NCBI GenBank assembly: GCA_035236585.1
Contig: CP141128.1
Coordinates: 28,053,618-28,117,617, forward strand
From: Warburgia ugandensis
Taxonomy: Eukaryota; Streptophyta; Magnoliopsida; Canellales; Canellaceae
Direction of reading: 5' to 3'
Length of the DNA stretch: 64,000 nucleotides
Position numbers and translations under genes: made by a program. The notes below the pieces were generated by a model. It saw nothing but the letters and a program-made list of their open reading frames with translations, was not told the origin of the DNA and searched no databases. Shown here piece after piece: positions 1 to 11,100 of this stretch. The number at the start of each line of letters is the position of its first letter. The first letter of the stretch is position 1.

Positions 1-620
1 AGATGGTTTGATGGTGATTTCCTTAGGAGGTAACTTGTTTGATTAAGGTTGAATTGCTGTAATTTCATATATTACATTATAGTGTAGTTCATTTATGTGT
101 TCATGATCCCTGTTTATGCTTCGTACATGCAATTTTCCATAGATATATCCATGCATAAAGTTAAAGTTCCATACACAACATGTTTTGCATGTTTTGATTA
201 GTTTGTTTAATTCATGTTAAGTTTAGTTCTCATGTTTTAAGAATAGTTGCATATGAGGATAGTTTAGACGTTTCTAAATTTAGCATAGAAAGTCATGATT
301 TTAGAAAGTTTCAATTTAAGAAGGTCCTTAATTTAAGAACATCGTAGATTTAGAAAGTCTCATTTAGGAAATTTTTACTTTTGAAAAGTTTTTAGTTTTA
401 GCATGTTTCTAATTTTTGGATAGTTTCCATTTCCATGTGCTATTTTCCATCCTTAGTTTAGGTTAAAAATCTTTGCTAGGTTAGATAGTTTAAAGTAGGG
501 ATCACTAGCATCACATTAGTTCAACTCCTTGTGGGATCGACCTCACTAGCATGCTATATTGCAAATGATTCATACACTTGCAAGTTTTATTTAAAACAAC
601 TACACCCTTCTGTTCAAATT
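1..620 (+). mobile_element. Fragment of a Tat/Athila-like LTR retrotransposon (LTR end)
   Basis: Non-coding, AT-rich sequence cut by the left window edge. Near 515-595 it has a stretch reading 'ccttgtgggatcgacc ... ctatattgcaa ... acacttgcaagttt ... aaaacaac'. This resembles the 3' end of LTRs in the plant Tat/Athila group, where a 'GGGATCGACC...CTTGCA' segment precedes the terminus. The many 'ttagaaagt/taggaaa' words recall the leader of element D further right. No PBS or coding domain is visible. The lineage call is by resemblance only, and the right boundary is uncertain (600-770). Confidence 0.35.
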
Positions 621-769
621 CTTTGGAGATAAATGTAGGGCCTCAACCTATTCCAATTCCTTTTCTTGTTTCTTTTTTCTTTTTTCTTTCCATATCATCT
701 TCTATCTCTTCCATTCACCTTGTTCTCACGTGAATTAACTGAGGATTTTCATAAATTAGATTACTTATG

Positions 770-2280
770 CATCATCCATGTAGTTGCACACATACTTCCA
801 TTTTAGATGCACATCTCCATTTGTTCAAACATGCTTGGATTCTCTAGGTAACCTCCTTCTCAATTCTCCACTCTCATGAATCATCAATCCCAAATACCAA
901 AAGTGGTCTTTTACGAGGACTTCTTAGTTATCAATCTTTACTAGTGCTCCACTCCTTACGAAAATTGCAGTCCATATACTCTGTCTTACTTTCGCTGATT
1001 TCAAATTCTTTTGGGTCTAATGCTTCTCTCCATAACTCTATCTTTGCACTTATGGCCCTCCCTTGTTTCATAAATTAAAACTATATCATCTACAAATCCT
1101 TGGTACTAATCCTATAGCGATAGAAAAATCAATGGTCTCTTCACTAGTGGTCTTAACATTTATTACTGCTCTCTCATACATATCTTTAATCATGTCTATA
1201 TACTCATGTGAAACCCCTTTCTCACCAAACACCCTCCATATTAACTCTCAGGGAACCTATCATAAGCTTTCTCTAAGTCATCAAAAACCATGTGGAGGTC
1301 CTTCCTTTTCTCCCTATATTTCTAAATCAATGGTCTTAGTAAGAAAATAGCTTCCATAATAGACCTCCCAGGCATAAAACGAAACTAGTCCCTCTATATA
1401 CTTGTCTCATGTTGTAGCCTCTTCTCAATTACTCTTTCAAAAAGTTTCATAGTGTGGCTCATAAGTTTGATCCCCTGATAACTAGTGTAGTTCTTTGTCT
1501 CATTTATTCTTATAAATTGGTATAATAGAGTTCTTCCTCCATTCATCCAACATTTTCTTTGATTTTATAATCTTGTTAAATAACTTGGTCAACTAGACTA
1601 CTCTAGTATCTCCTATATGCTTTCAAAGCTCTATTGGAATACCATTACGCCCCAAAGCCTTTTCTAATTTCATCTTTTTCAAGGCCTCTTTCACTTGAAG
1701 TATTCTAATCCTATGATTGTATCTATAACATCCAATGTTATTTAGGTTTACAGTACTTCAAATCCCTATATTCTCAGGGCAATTGTCATTTAACAATTTT
1801 TTAAAATAACTTTTCCACCTTTGTTGATCACATCATCATTGCCTAGTACCCTTTGATCATCACTTCTAATGCACTAAATGTGGTCTAAGTCCTTACCCTT
1901 TTATTCTCTTATTTTTGCAAGTTTAACACATCTTTCTTACCTTCTCTTGATCCTAATCTATTATAGAGATCATCATACCCCTTGAGTTTATCCTTACTAT
2001 TCTCTTAGCAAAATGTTTAGCATTCTTATACTATTCATAGCTTTCATTATTTCTAGTTCTCTGCCACGCTTTAAAATACACTCATTTTTCTTTAATAACT
2101 TTTTGCATTCTTTCCCCAACACCAAGTTTCCTTTACTAATTGTCTTTTACCTGAGGGTACTCCCAGGACATTTTTTTCCACATTCTTAATGGACTTAGTC
2201 ATATTAATCTAGATGGTGTTTACTTCTATTTCATTGTTCAAGTTTTCTTCTACCGTCAACTTATTTGTGAGTGAGGTTAT
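770..2280 (-). pseudogene. LINE linker and reverse transcriptase, broken
   Basis: From right to left on the minus strand the order is as follows. A linker contains 'KETWCWGKNAKS'. RT fingers have 'TLVIRGSNL' (family: NYRGIKLMSHTMKL). The palm has 'LHMVFDDLEKAYDRFPES' at about 1240-1310 (family: DLEKAYDRVP), 'IDFSIAIGL' near 1100-1140, and then a 'FVDDIVL' active-site box at about 1068-1090 (family: F/YxDD). Further left are 'KTEYMDC' near 965 and 'KWRCAS' near 800. About 20 residues of the 'HQGSALSP' segment before the FVDD box appear deleted, and many stops occur. Non-functional. Confidence 0.85.
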
Positions 2281-2606
2281 TTTCTCTCCTTTTAAGTTCC
2301 ACCACTTAGTTTTTGGATATCTATTAAGTTCATTTCCCTTTTTTCATGTTTTAATATAGATATCCATAACCATTAGCCTATGTTGTGAGGTTAAACTCTC
2401 ACTAGGTATCACCTTACAATCCTTACACATTGATCTTTAGGTATTCCTTAGTAAAAAAAAAAGTCTATTTGCCTTTATGGAGTCCACTCTTAAAGGTTAT
2501 TAAGTGTCCATCCTTCCTCTTAAAGAATGTCTTTACAAGGTCCAGGTTACATGCCAAAGTAAAATTGAGGATAACTTCTCCTATCTCATTTCGTTTTCAT
2601 ACCATA
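2280..2606 (-). pseudogene. LINE endonuclease C-terminal part, broken
   Basis: Immediately left of the inserted LTR the LINE continues. The minus-strand translation contains 'QIDFFF' and 'CKVIPSESLTSQHRLMVMD', the C-terminal signature of RTE endonucleases (family wording: QIDF...DCKVIPGE...QHRL). It then runs into a linker with 'KWWNLKGEKI'. Continuity of this protein across the 2612-5401 segment is independent proof that the segment is an insertion. Several stops and frame changes are present. Confidence 0.8.
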
Positions 2607-3022
2607 CCCTTTGTAATGCCCGAGCAATTTACACTATTTTAACAAAAATTGGACATTTTATGGGAAATGAACTTAGTTAAAAATTTCACTTTATTTGAAA
2701 TAGTAAACAAAGGAATCTGTGAGGAAACTTGGTACCATTATATTCTACTCAAAAAATGGAATCCAACGCCTTAAAGAACGCCGAAAACAGAGTTCGTATG
2801 AAGAAGTTACGGATGTTTAAAGATTAGGGGCATATCTGTAATTTAAACAGAAAACATTTAAAACAAAAAAGGATGAAAAACGCAGGTGGACATTTTGATA
2901 ACGGCACCCCCTATCGTCTTCCTCCTCAGATTTCTCCAGAAACCCTCAAATCCTAAATTTTTCAGAGAAGTCTGCCACTACCATGGCAGCACCGCCATTG
3001 AGGGGCACTGCCTTCACCCCTC

Positions 3023-3030
3023 TATAAAAA
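3023..3030 (+). promoter_or_regulatory. TATA box of family-A LTR (copy A1)
   Basis: TATAAAAA in the context CCTCTATAAAAACCCC, about 410 bp into the LTR. The equivalent site is kept in A4 (55527-55534) and in the two LTRs of the full element (for example the minus strand of 46327-46334, TATAAATA). It probably marks the U3/R boundary. U3 would then be about 0.4 kb and R+U5 about 2.35 kb. Confidence 0.65.
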
Positions 3031-3280
3031 CCCCATCTTCCCCTCTCCAAAAACACATTTTTTCGGCAACTTTTGGACTGGGGTTTCCGGCAAAAACTGG
3101 AAACCCGTCTCTCTGTGTTTTTTGGCAATAGCCAAGCCCAAGTCAGGCCGGCCATTGCCATTTCCCATTTCCCATGCCCCCTTTCTCCTTTCCGGTCTGG
3201 CAATAGGGTTTTCCCCCTTCTTCGAGCTTTCTGGCGAGCAGGCACACCATCGGGAAAGAGGGCGTCCCCAGGCTGCCCAG

Positions 3281-5029
3281 GTAAGACGTTCCTCCTACTT
3301 TCTCTTTGTTTTGCTTTCCCCAAGCCAGATCTGGTCTCTTTCCATCCGGTCTTCCCAGCCGGAAAACAACCAAGCTAGTTCTAGCCAGCCCGAAACCAGG
3401 CGTCCTTCTCTCCAGTCATTTTCCAGCCGGGTTCCTGGCCGAAAAATGCTCCAAGCAGGCTTGGGCCAGCCTTGCATGAACCAGGCGTCACAAGGACGCC
3501 ATGCTCCACCTGTACCTGGGACTGGGTCCCTGGGGTGGGTTTCGAGCATACGACAAAGCGTACACTGTCCCAGGTGCGGCCTTCGGGTGCGTGCACGACA
3601 TAGGGCATGGGTCCTGGCTCGACCAGGTTGCACGAGGTACCCTGGGAGTTGAGATGCGCCATGCTACAAGGTGCGTCCGTGCGATGATGCGCGTCATAGC
3701 GTGTTACTTAAGCATGCATGTGTGCATGCAAAACGCGGTCCCTGGCACGGCCTTTGGGCGCGTACGCACGTAAGGCGGTCGTGGTTCAACCAGGATACAC
3801 GGGTGTCCTGGGATCTAGGGCACGCGACCTAGTGAGACTTTAAAGTTAGGAGTAGAGGATAAATTACAGAGTTTAACTTTTGGAAAGTAGATCCACACCA
3901 TAGGATCTAGCCTGACGAATGAATTAGGTGGGGACCATGGACCCTAAAAGGCAAATCTAACGATCTAATGTCTAAATAGATTGAAATTAATAAGGACTCC
4001 TTGTATTCATTCATACCCAGGAGTTTATAAATGAGACCCAGGGACGAGTTGAGTGATAAAGGACACGACTCCAGGAGACTTTGAGGTAGGTGCTCTATCG
4101 CTACTAGACTTTTTAAAAGAGCCATGATTGTTTTAAGAATGCATGTTTTAAGTATAAGTATATGACTTGTTTAGCATCACTTAATTCAGCGTATATATGA
4201 TAAATGCTTTATGCATAGATATGTTTTGCAAATAATTGCATATACATTATGCATAGATTTGTTTTGCAAACAATTGCATATATTGTATGATTTGTGAGCA
4301 TTGAGTTTTTGAAAGATTGCATGTCCTTGAGGGTTACCAAAAGACGCTGGAGTGCCCAAAAGACGCTGGGTAGGCAGTTGTGAGGGATCCAAAGAGGATA
4401 GATTTTGAAAAAGAGGTTTTCACTTGTTTGATCTGATATGATTTGGGCTGATAAGCCCATAGGCGCTATGTCGAGAGGTTTGGGTTGGCCTCTAGCCTCT
4501 ACCACTATTAGGTGGATGGGTACCCCAAAAAAGGGCATGTCCCTATGTCGACTGCATGTGGTACAAGGGGCTACCACTGGTGTCACGACACTGGGTCGAT
4601 GTGTCATATGCCCCATGGAGGCTATGACACTGTGTCCTCAGGTACCTGGGGACCACACGACGGCGAGGTCGTGGGCATAGTCAGACCCTATGGTTTGAGG
4701 ATTTATTTGCATTGCATGTGGCATGACATGAGGTTGGTCTACCATACCAGATATCCATGAGTTGGATTTAGTTGAGCATATTATGCATATTATGCATATC
4801 ATTATGTTTATGATATATATGATACTTTCGACTTGGTTTGTGCGATTCTTTAAGTCATTAGTATTTCAATTTGACAATGATTTTTTATATCGATATTGAA
4901 CATGATTGTTCAAACATGCACATGTTTTAAAGAGCATATGATTTTAAACATAACATGCATTGTAAAACTAATAGTGATAGACTCCTACTGAGTATAGTAT
5001 ATACTCACCCTATCCTTAACATTTTTCAG
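3281..5029 (+). other. Putative intron inside the family-A LTR leader (copy A1)
   Basis: Donor CCCAG|GTAAG at 3281 lies about 250 bp after the TATA box. The acceptor ends at 5029 in the context TATCCTTAACATTTTTCAG|G, with a plausible branch point (CTTAAC) and a pyrimidine tract. All four A copies keep both sites: A4 has donor 55819 and acceptor AG 57517-57518, and A3 on the minus strand has donor 46058 and acceptor 44363-44362. A second donor (ATACAT|GTAAGT at 5115) follows 85 bases after the acceptor. Splicing is inferred, not shown. Confidence 0.45.
4989..5007 (+). repeat. Palindrome in A1 LTR
   Basis: TGAGTATAGTATATACTCA: 8-bp perfect arms around a 3-base loop, 394 bp before the LTR end and directly upstream of the putative splice acceptor. 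The same palindrome is at 57478-57496 (A4). With a different loop (TCC on the plus strand) it is at 38629-38647 and 44384-44402. Confidence 0.8.
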
Positions 5030-5248
5030 GAATAGTTCCACTCACAAATAGAAGATGTCTCAGGAGATATTAGTGCTACGAGCAAGTGAATAAACAGAGG
5101 AGAAAATTATACATGTAAGTAAACTTTCAACCCTTTGGACATGTATTTATTTATAGTTGGGCTATGTGTTGTGACTGGATAAACCTGAGGAAAAACATTT
5201 ATGATTTCTGAAGTTTTTCAAAAACTACTTTGAGTATTGTGAAAGCAA

Positions 5249-5401
5249 ATGACACTCGGGGTTTCCAAAATGAGTTTAAAACTAAAGATTTTCTGCTACA
5301 TTGCATGGTTTTTATAAAATGATTTTCAAATAGGGATGCATCCCGCCTTAAGAATTAGACAATTGCATTTAAAAATGCATGAGAAAACCCAAGTCGTCAC
5401 A
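5249..5401 (+). repeat. Stem-loop at the 3' end of A1 LTR
   Basis: The LTR end AAAACCC(A/G)(A/G)GTCGTCACA (5384-5401) can pair with an upstream arm around GACACTCGGGGTTT (5251-5264). The loop contains a perfect 12-bp palindrome GGGATGCATCCC (5333-5344) and TGCATTTAAAAATGCA. The same arrangement occurs in the other A copies and, with unrelated loop sequence, in family B. Confidence 0.55.
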
Positions 5402-5406
5402 CCCTT

Positions 5407-5971
5407 CATGTTGCCTATCATTTCCTTCATTTTCTTTTCCTTTATGGCCATTTAAGCCTGCTCCTATAAATATCCCCCTTGTGTTGGGAATTTCTTTCAT
5501 GACTCTCTTCATATCTTCCCAAAACTATCACTTGATTATATCTTATAACCTTATTTGTGGTGCAAATGCACTTATAATATTTATGATCTGCTCTCCTAGA
5601 ACAAGTTTTATTATTATAATTCTATCATTGGTTCTTTTAACATCTTTCACTTTATCCTTTAATTTGTTATGCCCCACTATTCATGCGCCATTTCTATTAA
5701 TATCCTTTCATATGTCCCAGAGCTTATACCAATAGGTTTCTTTAGTTTTAGTTCCTTTCCACTTGGTTACTTGGATACAAGAGATGTTGACTCTCCTACA
5801 TTTCATCATATCCACTAACTCCAAGCTCTTACCTATTAACATCCTTACATTCCATGTGGCGATATGAATCTTATGCTCTTGAGCTAACCTATACCCACTC
5901 ATTTCTGGACCCCCATGACATGAACCCATGCCTACTATCCACTGCACTTGGGTTCTGATGTAGTGTGTCAC
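5407..5971 (-). pseudogene. LINE endonuclease (APE/EN domain), N-terminal part, broken
   Basis: The minus-strand frame opens with HIATWNVRMLIGKSLELVD and then CRRVNISCIQVTKWKG, the start of an exonuclease-endonuclease-phosphatase domain (family pattern: WN-x-RTL near the N-terminus, then Q-x-TKW). Further left, DRIIIIKLVLGEQIINIIS and a 'FIGAGLNGHKG' match to the 'GDLNGHxG' core follow in order. The catalytic Asp of GDLN appears as Ala. In RTE LINEs this domain nicks target DNA. Stops and frameshifts break it near 5700. It continues beyond the inserted LTR at 2606. The family assignment is firm; the clade assignment (RTE) rests on the overall wording of the motifs. Confidence 0.85.
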
Positions 5972-6043
5972 TTAAGAGTGAAGCTCTAATAGCCCTTGCC
6001 CATTTTCCACTACATGAGTGAAGCTCTAATAAATTGCTCTAAT
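5972..6043. other. Short junction between LINE and element D
   Basis: It contains two copies of TGAGTGAAGCTCTAATA separated by about 30 bases. No coding signal. It does not continue the gypsy pol frame found on the other side of element D, so the left boundary of D is a rearranged junction rather than a clean insertion site. Confidence 0.3.
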
Positions 6044-8171
6044 AGATCTAAGAATATACCATGCAAATACTTTCTAAAATAGATCTAAACTAATTGTACA
6101 ACATTCCTAATGCATATGGAAAAAAATTAACAAGTTTCTAAAACTACAAGGTAAGAAAATCCAAGATCTAAGCAAGGAACTAAAAATTAGAAACTGCCCT
6201 ACTTCTAAATAGGAAAGTCCTTAAAAACATGTACACTAAGCAACCTAAATGGGACACTATGCTATAACCTATTTGTACAAAGTAAACCTGAACTAAAGAA
6301 ACAAAACTAACTCATTGTATTGCAACTAATGCAATCTAAACATGATGTTAAATCTACCATGCATGTGAACATGAAAAAGATGCTTCCACAAAAAGTTGGT
6401 GGAATGCATTGAAAACCCTATTCCTTTATGCTTGCAAAACAAAATTGAATGAAAAGGAATGATGATATGTATCTGAATTACTCCAATATGATGAAATTAC
6501 TATGCTAAACATGAAATACAAAGCTAGTAAATATGAGAATTTAACATGCAAAACTAAAGGAAACTACAAAGTAATAATGCATGTAATCTAAGGAAGCATG
6601 AAAGATGATGCATGATCAATCTAATCTAAGAAAAACCTAAATAAATGCATGCTAGATGGAAGTGAACTGATGAGATAGCAGATGGAATAGAAAATAAAAG
6701 GAGAATAAGAAAGAAAAGAATGGAACTTAGATTGAGGCCTTATCTTTATCTCCTAGGAATTTGATCATGGAAGCTAAAAAGGAGCTTGGGTGAGGATGAT
6801 CTTCCTCCCTCTATTTCTCCTCTGATTTGGCAATGTACTAAAGGGAAAGTTGAAAGATGAAAACCTTATTCATAACACCTCTATTTATAGATTTCTTAGC
6901 ATAAGGGTTAAGGGAATTCATGGGTGGAGATCATTTAATTTTAATTGGAACCAAACTAAGGGCTAGATGGGGGAATGGAATTCAAATATAGGAATGGAAG
7001 ATGGGAATAAAAGAAATAAGATAGGAATGGAAGGAAAAAAGAAAGAAAAATGTCTAAGAGAAGAAGGGAATAAGCGGGGAAAAGGAAGAACTAGAAAGGG
7101 GGACCAAGGAGATAACTTAAGAGGGAAGGGAAGCAGGTGAAACCAAATTAGAAGGTGGATTTTAGTGGGGGAAGGAGGACTGATTTTCATTGTAGGAAGT
7201 TGAAGGTGCAAAATTTGCAGAAAATAAAAAGAAAATAAAGAGATAAGTAGGAAAAGTAATTGGTGGAAAAGTAATGAAAGAAATGGAAAATTGGTGGGGA
7301 AATCTAGGGCTTTTCATATTTGAAAAGTCCTAAAGGAGTGGGGTATAGAATGAACATGTGGGTGTGTATGAATGATTTAGAAGCCTTAAGATGTATGGAC
7401 CCTCAGATGAGATTTGAATGGTTGAGATGTTCCTTTCCTTATGGTTTTGGTTTGATTTTTTAACATAGAAAAGGTGTCTAAGGTTTCCTTCTTTGCTTCA
7501 CTTCAACCCTAGCCCTTAGATCATACTGACCTCTACTTGAATTGATGGGACCCATTTAGTGCATGTGAACCTCTTTAAACATCATTCCTTCTCCATTGCT
7601 GAATTAGAATATCTTAAGATGAATGGCCTTAATTCTTGAAGATCTTTATATGCTCATGTAGACCAATTGTACGTAATATCTTGTTGGGATAAAACATCTT
7701 CTTATTGGATGATTCTTCATCCTTTTGGTTGAGTAGGAGAGAGAAATAAGCAAAAAGTTTTCATATGGTTCCATTCTTCTTTTTCTTCCAAGAAGCATTC
7801 ATTGCATATGATTCCAATGTATATGAATTGAGCTTCTTCGACAAGCTTCCAAAGGTGGCGACATGCATGCATGCCATCATGCATGGGAATTTTCCACCTT
7901 TCTATCCTCATTTGAATAAAGGTTGAATATAGGATTTTTGACCATTCTAAATTCAGCAGTCACACCCAATTATCCTTTCAAACCTCTAAGAGTTCATTTA
8001 TTGCACGTGTAACCCTTTATGTAGCTTGGAATGTGAAATTGCTCTTTTTGGGGTAAGATTGGCAATTTTGTATTTTTTTTACAATGTACGCTAGACCTAC
8101 AAAATCATAGAATTAATACTAATTCTAAGGTTAAAACCTTCTAAACAGGAAGGTGTATATGTAATATTCCC
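6044..8171 (-). repeat. Element D, 3' LTR (left copy)
   Basis: About 2.13 kb, aligned end to end with 14136-16292. Both begin AGATCTAAGAATATA and both end near 'ATGTAATATTCCC' on the plus strand. It is adjacent to a G-rich polypurine run on the minus strand (8165-8172), which fits a 3' LTR. Short frames on the minus strand at 6963-7211 and 7717-7911 have equivalents in the other copy only because the whole LTR is duplicated. I see no protein family in them. Confidence 0.7.
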
Positions 8172-11100
8172 CCCCAGAGTTATATTTTGCTCGTGCTAAA
8201 GCAAAACCAAGGAAAATAGAAAAGAAAAAATCTAAAAATAAATCCTAACCAATTCTGCAAGTGCCGTTGTCTACATTTATAGAATATGTGAAAGCCTTAA
8301 ACCACTAGGTTACCCTTAGTGAATGAGTTGTAGTCTTGTAAGGGTTTCAAGAAATGATACCCATAAATATTTTCAAAAATTTTATAAAACTCCTTCATTT
8401 ATCTCAAAGAATCTTCTTATATTCAGCGTATATTAAACTTTTAATTTTAGCATGCTAATGGAAATGATCAATAGTTCAAAATATTACCCTTATGTTAAAG
8501 GTATCTCACTAATTCATCAAAACTCAAAATGTGACTATGTGATATAGCCAATACATATATAATTATTGGTCTCCAAGAAAATTATAACCTAAATTACCGT
8601 GCAAATATATATTTTGACTTCAAATCTCATACGATGTGATTGATACACAGAAATGGATGAATTTCTCATTAATATGTGAGTAGAATAATGTTCATCAAGT
8701 TCAAAATTCTCACATATTCCATACAAAAGAATGATAGATTAAAAAGATTTGTAATGGTCTCTTGAAAGGATATCAACTATTAGGAATAGTACATTCTACC
8801 AAATTCTCCACTTATCCATAACCATATCCAAGGTATATTCCTTCTAAGATTAGGTTAGGACTTCTCATAGGACGAAACATAGGCTTAAGGTTATGAAAAG
8901 AATGGTATAGGGGTAAATAAACATTGTTTGGAAGTATGTAAAGGTCTTCTCATAGTGTATTCACAATTTTCTTTTCTACCATAAAAGTGAACATTTAATT
9001 TTCATTGGCTATCTTTTTCTTGACTTTTTCTTTTGGTATAGCCTTTCCTTGAATTTTCTCTTTTTTTTTCACCTTTTTTTTCATCTCTTGACTTGTATTG
9101 CACATAATTTTCTTCAAGATAATCTTCAACCATCTATCCATATTTGCAAAACAGCTAGATGATTGATATATTATAGGGTTATAATAGGGTAATGGTTAAT
9201 GGGTTCACAAAGAAAAATGCTTATTGTAAAGGCTCAAAGGGTTACCTAGTGGAAAAATAATCATAGGAAGACTAAAGGCTGTGGGTTAGTAAAAGATGGC
9301 CTCTATTATTTCACATGACTTAAACATAACCATAAACTCAAGAGACAATTGGTATAGTATATTAGATGATTTCTCAATAGTTTACTAAGATGAAGGATGA
9401 TGAGACTAACTAGGAAATTAATGTCAACTGAAGAAATTTTTTGAATTTATGTAACCCTCTCAAAGAAAGAATGGCTTTAAAGCTCACATGGGATAGTAGT
9501 CGCCATGTGTGTTATTCAGAATCACTAAGTTATATTTTCACTTCAACTTTAACATATACATATGGCTATTTTGTGCATTGAATATTATGAGCTTAACTTT
9601 TCATGGATTACTTTACAAAAAAAAGAAAAAGATAAACTAATTGTATCCAAATCCATTAATATGCTAAAGTTCAAAAGATAGCTTAAATAGTTGGAAATTT
9701 TGAATTTTCATCCTTGTACAGTAACATTTCATAAGCTTTTATCAAAAAGAAAAAAATACAAAATTTTCAAAAGAACTCCAAAAATAACTAAGAAAATCTT
9801 TTGAAATATCAAAATTTGAATACCCTACCCCAGGACTTAAATTAAACATTGTCCTCAATTTTTAAAACTACATACCATGGATAAGTGAAACAATAAACCT
9901 TTGAGGAAAGGGTGAGAAAGATTACCTGCACTCCTCGGTTAGTGCATTAATCTGTTGATGTGGACAAATATGCAAAATATACAATCAATGCAAAATGTAA
10001 CTCTATCACCTTAAAACTAACTAATCCCTAAACTAACCATGATGGAATTTCTATAAATCTTACTCCACTTTAGAATATCATGATAGTCAATGTATGTATT
10101 TTCACCCAGAAATGTATGGTGGTGATAACAATATAGCCTAACAGATCACCATGTAGGAGAATTTCTTGGGACCAATGAGGTGACTCAACCCATGTTTTGT
10201 TGAATTGAGGAAAGATAATGCCAACATCAAAAAGTTGATAATATTCCTCCTCCATTACCTTGTCTTGATGGCTAAGGATAAGTTGGCTTTGTATCTCCTA
10301 TAATGGATGTTCATGTTCCTTTGGATGCAAAAAAATAGTGTAGCTTAGACCCTTAGTATTCTCTAATATACACCTTAGAGCTGGTTGATGTTGGGCTAGA
10401 ACATAAATTAACTCTCCTTCCTATTCTTTACTAGAGTTTGAGTCATGGGTAACAAGCAAAGGATTAGATGAACTGAAATTGTCACAATGCATGCTTTGTG
10501 GAATGTGTGTTAAGTCCAAATGGGTGAATTTTCACTATAAAGCTCAAATTGTATATCAGGCAATGGAAGGGGTCCCACTGGGGCTGCCCATTGAGAAGTA
10601 TCCATTAATGGTCAAGGATCCAATAAATTATTAACTTCATCAATGGATATGTCTATAAAATTGGAATGAGTGAGACATGCCTCAAGTGGATCATTACTAA
10701 TGAAGTGTAGGGATGATGTGGACACTTGACTCTCTATCTTAGAATAATCTTCAGAGTCAGATATTATTACTATTCCTAGATAGTTGTGATGGGTTTCATG
10801 CAGTCCTCAACTTGTTCCTTTTCCTCAGCCCTTTCCATAAATCAACAATTATTTGACCCCTTAAGGATTCCATCTGTGGAATAGATCATTGAGTAGCTTC
10901 TATATATAAATGAAGGATCTCTTTCAATGATTGTTCCTTTTGCTCTAGAGGAAATGGATGGTACAGCTCACACTGTTGTGGCGTTGGGGTACTTTGAAAG
11001 GGTTGAGTAGGGTAGAACCATGATGATTTGCCCTAGTATTCCTGAGACCAATTTTTTTTAGGATGCCTAGCCCTTATAGGATAGTTGGTCTTAGCATAAG

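Larger units (their letters stand above)
2612..5401 (+). mobile_element. Family-A solo LTR A1 (2,790 bp), TSD CCCTT
   Basis: The segment starts TGTAATGCCC and ends GTCGTCACA, the TG...CA ends of an LTR. It is flanked by a perfect 5-bp target-site duplication CCCTT (2607-2611 and 5402-5406), and it interrupts the LINE protein. There is no internal region or second LTR, so it is a solo LTR left by LTR-LTR recombination. It is homologous throughout to 38240-40663, 43995-46643 and 55125-57884. Orientation (plus) is set by the full element, in which the '...GTCACA' end is followed by the PBS. Inside are a GC-rich leader (about 3100-3830), a TATA box, splice-like signals and a palindrome. The short open frames in the GC-rich part, such as 3122-3652, look like chance frames: they are not kept in the other copies. 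Confidence 0.93.
770..5971 (-). mobile_element. Decayed RTE-clade non-LTR retrotransposon (LINE), interrupted by a solo LTR
   Basis: Read on the minus strand, the flanks of the 2612-5401 insertion join into one LINE protein: an APE-type endonuclease at the right, a linker, then reverse transcriptase towards the left. It is riddled with stops and frameshifts but very recognisable. The A-rich minus-strand sequence at about 655-700 may be the 3' tail. The 5' end is at or just right of 5971, where the minus-strand frame begins. RTE-type LINEs encode a single EN-RT protein and move by target-primed reverse transcription. This copy is long dead, with EN residues substituted and the RT frame broken. 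Confidence 0.85.

Noticed and set aside
3122-3652. 176-residue open frame, the longest in the window
   Set aside because: It lies in the GC-rich leader of the A1 LTR. Overlapping frames exist on both strands, and none is kept in the other A copies. It is an effect of high GC.
2612-5401. A1 as a complete small transposon
   Set aside because: It matches the LTR of the 38240-46643 element end to end, so it is a solo LTR.
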